DNA from: Arthrobacter sp. GMC3
GTDB taxonomy: Bacteria > Actinomycetota > Actinomycetes > Actinomycetales > Micrococcaceae
Assembly (NCBI RefSeq): GCF_002929305.1
Contig: NZ_PJIO01000001.1
Location: 558,001-622,000, forward strand
Direction of reading: 5' to 3'
Length of the DNA stretch: 64,000 nt
Part shown: positions 9,535 to 17,765 of the stretch, one piece after another
How the letters are laid out: each line of letters starts with the position of its first letter
Numbering within the stretch: position 1 is the first letter of the stretch
Notes under the pieces: model-generated
Told to the model about the DNA's origin: nothing
The model's input: the letters and a program-made list of their open reading frames with translations, nothing else
The model's database searches: none
Program-made: the position numbers and the translations under genes

Positions 9535-11178
9535 TTAGGGGGCGAGCCAGAGGGTGGTTTCGGCAGGGATGCTTTCTGTTGCCGGGGCACCGGAGCTGAG
9601 CACCACCTTGGATAGGTCGACGCCGGCCGGCAGCGCAGCGGGAACCGCGGCAAAGTTGGTTAGTACTTCCCAGCCGTTGGGTCGCCGATAGTGGACCACG
9701 GAGGCCCCGGGCGAGCTGAGCCATTCAAGGGACTCAGACGTTTGCAGCGTGCCGCGCAGCTTCAGGGCCGCACGGTACATCTCAAGCGTGGACCCTGCAA
9801 CGCCGTCCTGCACGTCCGCAGCATGCTCGCCAAACCACTCCGGCTGGGGCAGCCACGGCGTGCCGCCAAAACCAAAGTTGGCCGTTGAAGCCGACCAAGG
9901 AAGGGGCACCCGGCAGCCGTCACGGCCCTTGACCTTGTTCCCGGTGCGGAACCAGGTGGGGTCCTGCAAGGAGCTGGCTGGCAGATCTGCCACCTCAAAG
10001 AGTCCCAGTTCCTCGCCCTGGTAGAGGTATGCGGAGCCCGGTAGACCCAGCATGAACAGTGTTGCGGCCCGTGCCCGTCGCAGACCGCGGGCAAGATCCA
10101 CCACGGGGGTGGCGCCGTCGGCCAGTAGCCACGCCTCAAGGTCCGCCAAAGTGCTGCCGTCGGGCAATGCATAGCGGGAGGGGTGCCTGACGACGTCGTG
10201 GTTTGAAAACACCCAGGTGGATGATGCCCCGGAGGCGTCGGCCTCGGACAGGCACTTTTCGGCAATTGAACGGAATTCGACGGCCGAGAACGGGGCCTGC
10301 AACAGGTCAAAGTTGAACGCCTGGCCCAGTTCGGTGGGGCGGGCGTACTTCAGGCGGCGGTTGGTGAACGGCACCCACGCCTCGGCCACTGCGGCCTTCG
10401 GCGGATCATATTCGTTGAGTACGGAACGCCAGCCGGCAAAGACCTCATGCACCTCGTCCCTGTCAAAGAGCGGGTCAGTGCCGTCGTCGACCAGGATCTC
10501 CAACGCAGGCTTGGAACGCAACGGCAGCGACATGTCCTTGATGAGCGCATGCGCCACGTCCACGCGGAAGCCGTCCACGCCGCGGTCCGCCCAGAACCGC
10601 AGCGTGGTGTGGAAGTCCTCGCGCACCTCGGGGTGGTCCCAGTTGAAGTCGGGCTGCTCGGTGGCGAACAGGTGGAGGTACCACTGGCCGTCGGGTACCC
10701 GGGTCCAGGCTGGCCCGCCAAAGTGGGAGGGCCAGTCCGACGGCGGAAGCTCGCCGTCGGCTCCCAGCCCGTCAAGGAAGTGATAACGGGCCCGTTCCGG
10801 GGAACCGGGGGCGGACGCCAAGGCTGCCTGGAACCATTCGTGGCGGTTGGAGGAGTGGTTGGGGACAATGTCCACAATCACGCGAATACCGGAGGCGTGC
10901 GCAGCTGAGACCATGGCATTAAAGTCGGACAGTGACCCAAGGCGCGGATCAACGTTGCGGTAGTCGTCGACGTCGTACCCGCCGTCAGCCAGCGCCGACG
11001 GGTAGAAGGGACTGAGCCAAATAGCGTCGATTCCCAAGGCTGAAAGGTAGCCCATCCGGGCCGTGACGCCGGGCAGATCACCCATGCCGTCGCCGTTGGC
11101 GTCGGAGAAGCTGCGCGGGTAGATCTGGTAGACGGCGGCCTGGCGCCACCAAGCGGAATCGGGTGAAAGTGTGGACAT
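9535..11178 (-). CDS. GH13 alpha-glucosidase (oligo-1,6-/sucrose-type)
   Basis: Hydrolyses alpha-glucosidic bonds of short sugars in the cytosol. 547 aa, the family norm. Motifs in order: VDIVPNHSS (about 102-110), VDGFRVDVAHAL with nucleophile Asp207, AVAEAWVP with acid/base Glu266, and FSNHDVVRH with Asp328. The N-terminus WWRQAAVYQIYPRSFSD and the GDGMGDLPG calcium-like loop fit the oligo-1,6-glucosidase/alpha-glucosidase subfamily. It is the last gene of an alpha-galactoside operon; its ATG overlaps the permease stop by one base (TAATG). In that setting it could cleave the sucrose left when raffinose loses galactose, but this is inference. Confidence 0.92.
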   Translation of the reverse strand: MSTLSPDSAWWRQAAVYQIYPRSFSDANGDGMGDLPGVTARMGYLSALGIDAIWLSPFYPSALADGGYDVDDYRNVDPRLGSLSDFNAMVSAAHASGIRVIVDIVPNHSSNRHEWFQAALASAPGSPERARYHFLDGLGADGELPPSDWPSHFGGPAWTRVPDGQWYLHLFATEQPDFNWDHPEVREDFHTTLRFWADRGVDGFRVDVAHALIKDMSLPLRSKPALEILVDDGTDPLFDRDEVHEVFAGWRSVLNEYDPPKAAVAEAWVPFTNRRLKYARPTELGQAFNFDLLQAPFSAVEFRSIAEKCLSEADASGASSTWVFSNHDVVRHPSRYALPDGSTLADLEAWLLADGATPVVDLARGLRRARAATLFMLGLPGSAYLYQGEELGLFEVADLPASSLQDPTWFRTGNKVKGRDGCRVPLPWSASTANFGFGGTPWLPQPEWFGEHAADVQDGVAGSTLEMYRAALKLRGTLQTSESLEWLSSPGASVVHYRRPNGWEVLTNFAAVPAALPAGVDLSKVVLSSGAPATESIPAETTLWLAP

Positions 11179-12056
11179 TATTTGATGGATCCTCTCATGA
11201 CGCCGGAGATGACCCAGCGCTGGGCGAATAGGTAGACCAAGAGCAACGGTGCCATGGCCATGAGGTAGGAAGCAAAGGCTGTTGTGTAGTCGGTGTTGAA
11301 TTGGCCCTGGAAGACGTACTGGACAAGGGGCAGGGTACGGGTGTTGGGGTCCGAGAGGATCACCAGCGGCAGCAGGAAGTCATTCCACGCCCACAGGCAG
11401 GTCAGGATGCCCACGGTGGCGTTGATGGGCGTCAGGATGGGGAAGATGACCTTTCTGAACGTTGTCCAGACGCTGGCACCGTCCATGATGGCGGCCTCTT
11501 CCAGCTCAGCCGGGATCGACTTAATGAACGCCGTGTATACAAAAACGTTGAAGCTCAAGCCGTACACCGTATAAAGCAGGAATAGCCCGACGGGGTTGTC
11601 TAGACCCAGCACGGCCATTTCCTTGGTCACCGGCAACATGATGATCGGAAACGGCACAAACAAGGCGGCGATGAAGAAGTAGTACAACGCCTTAAAGAAT
11701 GGGCGGTGCATGTTCCTGGCAATCGCATAGGCCACCAGAGAGTTCGTCAGGATGGTCAGCACCACGGCGACGGAGGTAACGATGCCGGAAATCAGCAGCG
11801 CATTGGGGAAATTCGTCAGCTTCCAGGCGTTGGAAAAGTTCTCCAAGTGAATGCTTGTGGGAAGGGCCAAACCGTTGCCACCCAGCTGGTCGGGGGACTT
11901 GAGCGCCGTGACGATGGTGAAGTACAGCGGGATCAGTACTGTCAGCGACAGCACCGTTACCAGGAGGGTTAGCGGCACGTTTACCGAGGAACGACGGCGT
12001 TTCTTGGGTGCTGTGCCCGCTGCCAGTTCGGGGGTGTGTTGGGTGAGTGTGCTCAT
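11178..12056 (-). CDS. Carbohydrate ABC transporter permease, MalG family
   Basis: Second inner-membrane subunit of a sugar importer. 292 aa with a basic cytoplasmic start (APKKRRRSSVN) and six predicted membrane segments. The permease EAA loop is ELEEAAIMDGASVWTTFRKVIFP at about residues 190-212, the contact site for the ATPase. Its ATG overlaps the stop of the upstream permease by 4 bp, and its stop overlaps the GH13 start by 1 bp, so translation is tightly coupled. No ATP-binding gene is in the operon; a shared MsiK-type ATPase elsewhere is likely. Confidence 0.93.
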   Translation of the reverse strand: MSTLTQHTPELAAGTAPKKRRRSSVNVPLTLLVTVLSLTVLIPLYFTIVTALKSPDQLGGNGLALPTSIHLENFSNAWKLTNFPNALLISGIVTSVAVVLTILTNSLVAYAIARNMHRPFFKALYYFFIAALFVPFPIIMLPVTKEMAVLGLDNPVGLFLLYTVYGLSFNVFVYTAFIKSIPAELEEAAIMDGASVWTTFRKVIFPILTPINATVGILTCLWAWNDFLLPLVILSDPNTRTLPLVQYVFQGQFNTDYTTAFASYLMAMAPLLLVYLFAQRWVISGVMRGSIK

Positions 12057-12982
12057 GAGAAGTCAGCCTCCTTGCGCCCAAGGACGCGCATCTGCAGTAG
12101 GGACAGAGCCACGATGACCACCAGGTACACCACGGAGTTGGCCATTTGGTAGCCGTATTCCCCGCCTTGGAAGCCGCCGCGGTAAATGACCATGGCCACC
12201 GATTCGGTGGACGTGCCGGGACCGCCGTTGGTCAGGGCCACGATTTGGTCGAAGGCCTGCAACAGGCCCTTCAGGGCCAGCACCATGTTGATGGTGAAGA
12301 AGCCGGAGATGAGCGGGAACGTGATGGACCAGAATTGGCGCCACGGAGATGCTCCATCCAGTCCCGCGGCTTCGTAGAGTTCGCCGGGAACTGTTTGCAG
12401 TCCTGCCAGGTAGATGATGACGCTGAAGGCGATGGACTGCCAGGCGGTCACCCCGACGATGCCCAGCCAGGCCAGGTCCGGGTTGGCCAGGATTGAGGTG
12501 GAGAGCCATTTGATGCCCAGCGCCTGGCCGATCAGGGGCAGGTTGTTGGAGAGCAAGTAGTTGAAGACGTAGCCAACAATCAGTACCGAGAGAATATTGG
12601 GAATGAAGAAGATCCCGCGGAACGTTGTCTGGAACTTGATCTTAGAGTTGAGCAAGATGGCGATGAACAGGGCGCCCACATTCACCACAATGGTGGTGGT
12701 GACGGCAAAGAGGAACGTGAAACCGTAGGACGCCATGATGCGGTCGTCCTTGAACAAGTTCACATAGTTGGAGAGCCCCACAAAATCCCACTCGCCGTAG
12801 CCGGCATAGTTGGTGAAGCTAAAGAACATGCCTGTCAGTGTGGGGATGGTGTGCAAGATGACGAACAGCACCAGGGCTGGAACAACCATCCAGTAAAACG
12901 TTTTGTGTGCCCGGGATGGGCGCCGGCGTTGGAGTCCGGCCGTGGTGCGGGGCTTCATTGCCTTGGCCGCGGTGGTGGTCAT
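12053..12982 (-). CDS. Carbohydrate ABC transporter permease, MalF family
   Basis: First inner-membrane permease subunit of the same importer. 309 aa, with an arginine/lysine-rich cytoplasmic N-terminus, a first membrane segment FYWMVVPALVLFVILHTIP (about 29-47), about six segments in all, and an EAA loop GELYEAAGLDGASPWRQF near residue 205. The C-terminal TNGGPGTSTESVAMVIY is typical of CUT1 MalF-type proteins. It starts 3 bp after the binding-protein stop and overlaps the MalG-type gene by 4 bp. Confidence 0.93.
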   Translation of the reverse strand: MTTTAAKAMKPRTTAGLQRRRPSRAHKTFYWMVVPALVLFVILHTIPTLTGMFFSFTNYAGYGEWDFVGLSNYVNLFKDDRIMASYGFTFLFAVTTTIVVNVGALFIAILLNSKIKFQTTFRGIFFIPNILSVLIVGYVFNYLLSNNLPLIGQALGIKWLSTSILANPDLAWLGIVGVTAWQSIAFSVIIYLAGLQTVPGELYEAAGLDGASPWRQFWSITFPLISGFFTINMVLALKGLLQAFDQIVALTNGGPGTSTESVAMVIYRGGFQGGEYGYQMANSVVYLVVIVALSLLQMRVLGRKEADFS

Positions 12983-12985
12983 GAT

Positions 12986-14290
12986 CTAGTCCACTTTCTT
13001 GGTAATGGTGCGGGCGGCGACCTTTTCAAATTCGTGGTCCATGCGGGAGAGGAAGGCCTGCTCATTACCGTCCAGAACAAACTGCTGCAGAAGCGGACCC
13101 AGCGGAATGCTGGGAGGCACATGGTGGTCGAAGTAGCCGATGATCCGCCCCTCATTGAAGAAGCCTTGAATGCCGGCAAGCGCCGGGTCCGTGCTCGGCG
13201 CCGCATCCTTGACAGGGGTCAAGGACGACTGGGCTGCCGAATAATAATTCAGGACTGCCGGTGACATGAGGTACTCAACGAATTTCTTGGCTTCGGCCGG
13301 ATGTTTGGTTTCCTTGCCGATGGCCAGCGCCACGTCCACACCCGAGACGAGGGTGTTCTTGGCAGGATCGTTGGTGGTGGGGTACGGGAAGGACTTGATC
13401 GAGGCATGGGGGTTCGCTGCACGGATGGCGGGGATGGCAAAGCTCCCCTGGAGGTACATTGCGGACTTGCCGGCGCCAAAGGCGGCGTTGCCGTCGTTGT
13501 AGCCTGCACTTTCGGCACCCGGCTGAGCGTAACTGAACAGCTTTGCCAGTTTGGTGGCGGCTTCGGTGCCGTTCTTTTCAAAACTGAATTTGCCGGTGGT
13601 GGGGGTCCAGCCAGCCGACCGAACATCGTCAAAGAAGGTGGCGGGCATGAGGTTGCCTGCTAGGTTCACGTATGACGGTTGCACAGTCCAGGCGTCTTTC
13701 AAGGTCATGAAGAACGGGTTCACGCCGTTGGCCTTGAACGTGTCGGCGGCCGTGATGAGTTGATCCCAGGTTTGTGGAACGCTGACGCCGTACTTGGCGA
13801 ATATTTCGGGGTTGTACAGAATCCCGCTGGCGTTGTTGGCAAACGGCAGTCCGTTCGTTTCATCGTCGTGACACGTGCCCAGGCCGTTGAGGATTCCCTG
13901 CACCGAGGAGTTTACTCGCGACGCTGACGGCAAATCGGACAGGTCCGCGAAGACACAAGCCTTGGACAAGTCACCAAAATTTCCGTTGCCGTTGAGCGTC
14001 AGAACATCGGGTGTCTTGCCTTTTACCAGCAGGGTGCGGATGGCGGTATCCGGGTCCGGGACGTTGTTGATGACAATGTCGATGCCCGGGTTCGCAGTCT
14101 CAAAATCGGCAACAATCTTCTCAAACTGGCCCACTGCCTCGGGCTTGTACTGGAAGAAATCGAGTTTGACGCGGCCGTCACCTGCACCGATGCAACCGCT
14201 CAGGCTCAGGGCTAGGGACAGGACGACGGCGGCACTTGCCAGGGCCGTCAGCGGTCTGTTCCGCTGACGCTGGCGTTGTGGTTCTCTCAT
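12986..14290 (-). CDS. Extracellular sugar-binding lipoprotein of a CUT1 ABC transporter
   Basis: Captures the sugar outside the membrane and delivers it to the two permeases downstream. 434 aa. An arginine-rich n-region, hydrophobic stretch and lipobox LSGC place the lipidated cysteine at residue 33. The rest is a family-1 solute-binding fold (DFFQYKPEAVGQFEKIVADF, GKTPDVLTLNGNG, AFGAGKSAMYLQGSFAIPAI). A GGAGT ribosome site precedes ATG at 14290. It lies 9 bp after the GH36 gene, so alpha-galactosides such as raffinose or melibiose are the likely ligands. Confidence 0.93.
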   Translation of the reverse strand: MREPQRQRQRNRPLTALASAAVVLSLALSLSGCIGAGDGRVKLDFFQYKPEAVGQFEKIVADFETANPGIDIVINNVPDPDTAIRTLLVKGKTPDVLTLNGNGNFGDLSKACVFADLSDLPSASRVNSSVQGILNGLGTCHDDETNGLPFANNASGILYNPEIFAKYGVSVPQTWDQLITAADTFKANGVNPFFMTLKDAWTVQPSYVNLAGNLMPATFFDDVRSAGWTPTTGKFSFEKNGTEAATKLAKLFSYAQPGAESAGYNDGNAAFGAGKSAMYLQGSFAIPAIRAANPHASIKSFPYPTTNDPAKNTLVSGVDVALAIGKETKHPAEAKKFVEYLMSPAVLNYYSAAQSSLTPVKDAAPSTDPALAGIQGFFNEGRIIGYFDHHVPPSIPLGPLLQQFVLDGNEQAFLSRMDHEFEKVAARTITKKVD

Positions 14291-14299
14291 GTGGACTCC

Positions 14300-16465
14300 T
14301 TAGATGGCCTGCGCAGGATCGACGTCGACCCTGGTGAGCGTGATGAGCACTGATTGTTCGGGGAAAAGGACGGGGGCGGCGATCCCCACTGTGCCCAGGA
14401 CGATGCCCGGGAGCACCGTCTGGTGCAGGGGCCAGGCAAGGGGGGATTGCCCGTTGCCTAATTCGTCGTCGAGAGGATGGGACAGCGCCACCCTGTAACG
14501 CAGCTCGGGTACCAGTCCGGGCAAGGTGATTCGCCCCGATGGGTAGGTGGTGGAGGCAACCCGCTGGGTAAGGGCAAAGATGGCGCGCTCGCCGTCTTTT
14601 GCCACCACACCGCGCACATCAAGGGCAGGGTCGGGCAGATCGGCGTGAACCGAGGTTCCGGTGTGGAACAGGTCACGGTTTTCTTTGTGGAACTCCACCC
14701 AGCCGGCAAGCTCGGCCGTTTGCGCATCGCTGATGGAAGCGATGTTCCATTCGATGCCGAAATGGCCAAAGATGGCTGTGCGGGCCATGAAACCCAGGCT
14801 GTGTTGGCGGCGGGTGGAATGAGACTTGGGGCCGCCAATGTGGGCGCCCATGAGCTCGTAGGGGACAAGGAGGGAGGTGTTGGCCTGGTTGTCGAGGCGC
14901 TCCAGGGGGTCGATGCAGTCGCTGGTCCAGATCCTGTCCGTGTAGTCCAGAATGCCCAGATCTACACGGGCTCCGCCGGAGGCGCAGCTTTCAATTTCCA
15001 AACCTGGGTGCCGAGCTTTCAATTCGGCCAGCAAACGGTACAACGCCAAGGTGGTGTCACGGACGGCTGCACGGCCGGTTCGGGGATCGGAAGCATCGAG
15101 CAGATCCCGGTTGTGGTCCCACTTGATGTAGCTGATGGGGTACTCGCTCAGGATGGCGTCGATGCGGGCCAGGAGGTAGTCGAAGCAGTCGGGGTGGGCA
15201 AGATTGAGCACCTGTTGTTGCCGTGCGCTGACGGGCCACCTGCCAGCCGTGTGCAGAATCCAGTCGGGGTGGTTGCGGGCGAGTTCGCTGTCGGGGTTGA
15301 CCATCTCCGGCTCAAACCACAAGCCAAACTCCATGCCGAGCCCACGGACGTGGTTGATGATGGGACCCAGCCCGTCTGCCCAAACGCCAGGATCAACAAA
15401 CCAGTCGCCCAAGCCGGCGGTGTCGTCGCGGCGGCCAAGGAACCAGCCGTCGTCGAGCACAAAACGCTCCACCCCAATGGCGGCTGCCTTGTCCGCCAGC
15501 GTCGCCAGCGTTGAGAGATCATGGTCAAAGTAGACGGCCTCCCAAGTGTTGAGGGTAACGGGGCGGGGCCGGGTTGGGTGCTGTTCGCGTCCCCGCAGGT
15601 CCTGATGGAAGCGTGCTGCGAGTTCATCCAGCCCGGTACCCCATGAGCCCAATGCCCAGGGTGTGGAATAGCTCTCGCCTGGCGCCAGAACCACCTCGCC
15701 AGGCAGCAGTAGTTCCCCGGCGGTTAGGAAGTTGTCGCTGGTGATGGTGCGTTCGGCGCTGGTCCTGTGGTTCCCACTCCATGCGACGTGAACGCCGTGG
15801 ACCAGGCCAGTGCGGTGGCCAAAGCCGGCCGATCCCGCCAGCATCAGAAGTGTGGCGTCGGCTCCTGGGCGGCCGCGGCGGCTTTCACGCACATGGGCGC
15901 CAACCGTCAGGGGGCGTTGCTGTGCGGTGCGCTCCTTCAAATGCCTGCCGGTGGTGTCCTGAACGGTAGCTGCCGTTGCGGGCAGCGGGAAGACTGTGAT
16001 GAGTTGGTGAAGCTGGTAGTCAGTCGCGCCGCTGTTTGTCAGGGTGTGCCGCTGTTTCAGGACCCCGGAACCAGTCAGGGACAGTTCGCTGACAAGTTGC
16101 AGATCCGCCGCTTGGTCCGCCGAGCTGATGGTGAGGGAATGCCCGTCCCCTGTGGCCGACGTCGTACTCAACGCACTGGACCAGGCGGCACCACTGCGCT
16201 GTCCCGTGAGTGCTGGTGAGCCCTGCCAGCCAAACACTTCCTGCGGCAGCAGTGTCAACCGGGCCGGGACGTCGATGCCACCCGATACCCGCTGGGGGCT
16301 GCTGGCGATGGCCAAGGATGCAAGTTCGTCAGCGGACAATTCGCCGGTGTCTGGCCCCCAATGGATGATGGCGGGCAAACCTGCGGTGGCGAGGTCGACG
16401 ATGACGGACGTCCCTCCGCGGTGCAGCTGCATCTGCTGGGGGAAAGGAAGAGGTGACAAGTTCAT
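14300..16465 (-). CDS. Alpha-galactosidase, GH36
   Basis: Releases terminal alpha-galactose from raffinose-family sugars, melibiose or galactomannan fragments; no signal peptide, so cytosolic. 721 aa, the usual GH36 length: N-terminal beta-supersandwich, then a (beta/alpha)8 barrel from about residue 320. IKWDHNRDLLD carries the predicted nucleophile Asp450, and SDCID at 515-519 holds the acid/base region. RFVLDDGWFLGRRDD and LWFEPEMVNPDS are also GH36 signatures. First gene of the operon GH36 - binding protein - two permeases - GH13, divergent from a ROK regulator. There is no Shine-Dalgarno sequence; TAAAAC lies 6 nt before the ATG. Confidence 0.94.
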   Translation of the reverse strand: MNLSPLPFPQQMQLHRGGTSVIVDLATAGLPAIIHWGPDTGELSADELASLAIASSPQRVSGGIDVPARLTLLPQEVFGWQGSPALTGQRSGAAWSSALSTTSATGDGHSLTISSADQAADLQLVSELSLTGSGVLKQRHTLTNSGATDYQLHQLITVFPLPATAATVQDTTGRHLKERTAQQRPLTVGAHVRESRRGRPGADATLLMLAGSAGFGHRTGLVHGVHVAWSGNHRTSAERTITSDNFLTAGELLLPGEVVLAPGESYSTPWALGSWGTGLDELAARFHQDLRGREQHPTRPRPVTLNTWEAVYFDHDLSTLATLADKAAAIGVERFVLDDGWFLGRRDDTAGLGDWFVDPGVWADGLGPIINHVRGLGMEFGLWFEPEMVNPDSELARNHPDWILHTAGRWPVSARQQQVLNLAHPDCFDYLLARIDAILSEYPISYIKWDHNRDLLDASDPRTGRAAVRDTTLALYRLLAELKARHPGLEIESCASGGARVDLGILDYTDRIWTSDCIDPLERLDNQANTSLLVPYELMGAHIGGPKSHSTRRQHSLGFMARTAIFGHFGIEWNIASISDAQTAELAGWVEFHKENRDLFHTGTSVHADLPDPALDVRGVVAKDGERAIFALTQRVASTTYPSGRITLPGLVPELRYRVALSHPLDDELGNGQSPLAWPLHQTVLPGIVLGTVGIAAPVLFPEQSVLITLTRVDVDPAQAI

Positions 16466-16582
16466 TGAATAGTTTTATCGCAAAAGTAATTACCATGTCA
16501 AGGATCACATATTTGCGGCTCCCTACCGCTGTTTGACGGTGTTGAACTGGAATTATCTTCGTTCTGCAATAAACTTGCCCTT
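16466..16582. promoter_or_regulatory. Divergent promoter region of the alpha-galactoside operon and ROK regulator
   Basis: 117 bp shared by the two divergent genes. Toward the ROK gene, TAAACT (16570-16575) lies 7 nt before ATG, a leaderless -10. Toward the GH36 gene, TAAAAC on the minus strand lies 6 nt before ATG. The 8-bp palindrome GTAATTAC at 16486-16493 sits just upstream of the GH36 -10 and is a candidate operator for the ROK protein; TTTTATCGCAAAAG next to it is also AT-rich. Binding is inferred from position only. Confidence 0.45.
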
Positions 16583-17758
16583 ATGAACTCTGTCCTCCCC
16601 GTGGCTGTGCTCCATTCCAGGCACGCCGAAACCCACGCTGCGCTCGCAGATTCAGCCCTGGAACTTGCGCGGCTCGTACTGGTGCGCGGGCCGATTTCCC
16701 GGGGGGATCTTGCCCGGGAATTGAAGCTGAGCGTTGCGAGCCTGACCCGGCTCAGCAAGCCGCTGCTTGATTCCGGGCTGCTCATTGAAGGTGAGCTTTT
16801 GGTTGACGGGACGGTGGGCCGTCCCGTCAGGCTCCTTGATGTGCGCGCCGACAGTGCCCACTTTGTGGGCGTCAAGATCGCCGGGGATCTCCTTCAGGCG
16901 GCAGTGACAGATGTCAGGGCCACGGTCTTGGCGGTTGCCACCAAGGAGCTGTCCGATACAACCGTTGACACCGTGGTGGACGGTATTGTCGAACTGACTC
17001 AGGCCCTTGGTGTTCAGGAAAATGTCACGGTCACGGGGGTTGGCGTTTCCTTGGGCGGGCAGGTCAGGCCCGACGGCGTGGTGCACCGGGCCCCTTTCCT
17101 TGCCTGGAAGGACGTTCCCCTCGGTGCGCTTCTGGCGGAACGACTCGGCATGCCCGTGGTGGTTGATAACGACGTGACCGCCTTGGCCGCCGCCGAGCAG
17201 TGGTTCGGCGCAGGAAAGGACACCCAGAATTTTGCTGTCATCACCGTGGGTGCTGGCGTGGGCTACGGCATAGTCATCCGCGATCATGTCATTCGCACGC
17301 CCGACACCGGACTGGGCTTGGGCGGCCACTTCCCGCTGGATGTCAACGGTCCGCTGTGCATGGATGGGCACAGGGGCTGTTCGACCGCCATGCTGTCCAT
17401 CCCCAGCGTCTGTGCGCAGATTTCCACCGCTTTGGGCAGACCCGTTGACTACGATGAGGCCTTGGCGCTTGCCGCTTCTGGCAACAAGGTGGCAGTTGCT
17501 GTCCTTACGGCAGCAGGAAAGGCCTTGGGCAAATTGATGGCCGCGGCGGTGAACCTGACAATGGTTAACACAGTTGTGCTAGGAGGTGAAGGGGTTGCCC
17601 TCTTCGCCGCCACCGAATCAACGGTGCGGGACGCGCTGCAAGTGGACAGGGACCCGGAGGCAGGTTCGGTCAACATCCGGGTCGCCTCGGCGGACTTTAC
17701 CGAGTGGGCACGGGGCGCGGCGGCGGTGGCTATTCAGGCGCAGGCGTTCCGCTTCTAA
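16583..17758 (+). CDS. ROK-family transcriptional regulator
   Basis: Probable sugar-responsive repressor of the divergent alpha-galactoside operon. 391 aa: N-terminal winged helix (about 25-85, GPISRGDLARELKLSVASLTR) and a ROK sugar-kinase-like domain. The kinase phosphate motif DxGxT is replaced by VGVKIAGDLL, as expected of a regulator. The sugar-binding DNDVTALAAAEQWFG is present. The ROK zinc motif CxCGxxGCxE is degenerate here: Cys259 and Cys266 are kept, but the middle Cys is Asp (CMDGHRGC) and the Glu is lost. It is probably leaderless (TAAACT 7 nt before the start). Confidence 0.9.
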   Translation: MNSVLPVAVLHSRHAETHAALADSALELARLVLVRGPISRGDLARELKLSVASLTRLSKPLLDSGLLIEGELLVDGTVGRPVRLLDVRADSAHFVGVKIAGDLLQAAVTDVRATVLAVATKELSDTTVDTVVDGIVELTQALGVQENVTVTGVGVSLGGQVRPDGVVHRAPFLAWKDVPLGALLAERLGMPVVVDNDVTALAAAEQWFGAGKDTQNFAVITVGAGVGYGIVIRDHVIRTPDTGLGLGGHFPLDVNGPLCMDGHRGCSTAMLSIPSVCAQISTALGRPVDYDEALALAASGNKVAVAVLTAAGKALGKLMAAAVNLTMVNTVVLGGEGVALFAATESTVRDALQVDRDPEAGSVNIRVASADFTEWARGAAAVAIQAQAFRF

Positions 17759-17765
17759 ATCCCTG

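Noticed and set aside
14477..15514. 345-aa open frame on the plus strand
   Set aside because: It lies fully antisense to the GH36 gene, with no domain, ribosome site or hydrophobic pattern; it is a high-GC shadow.
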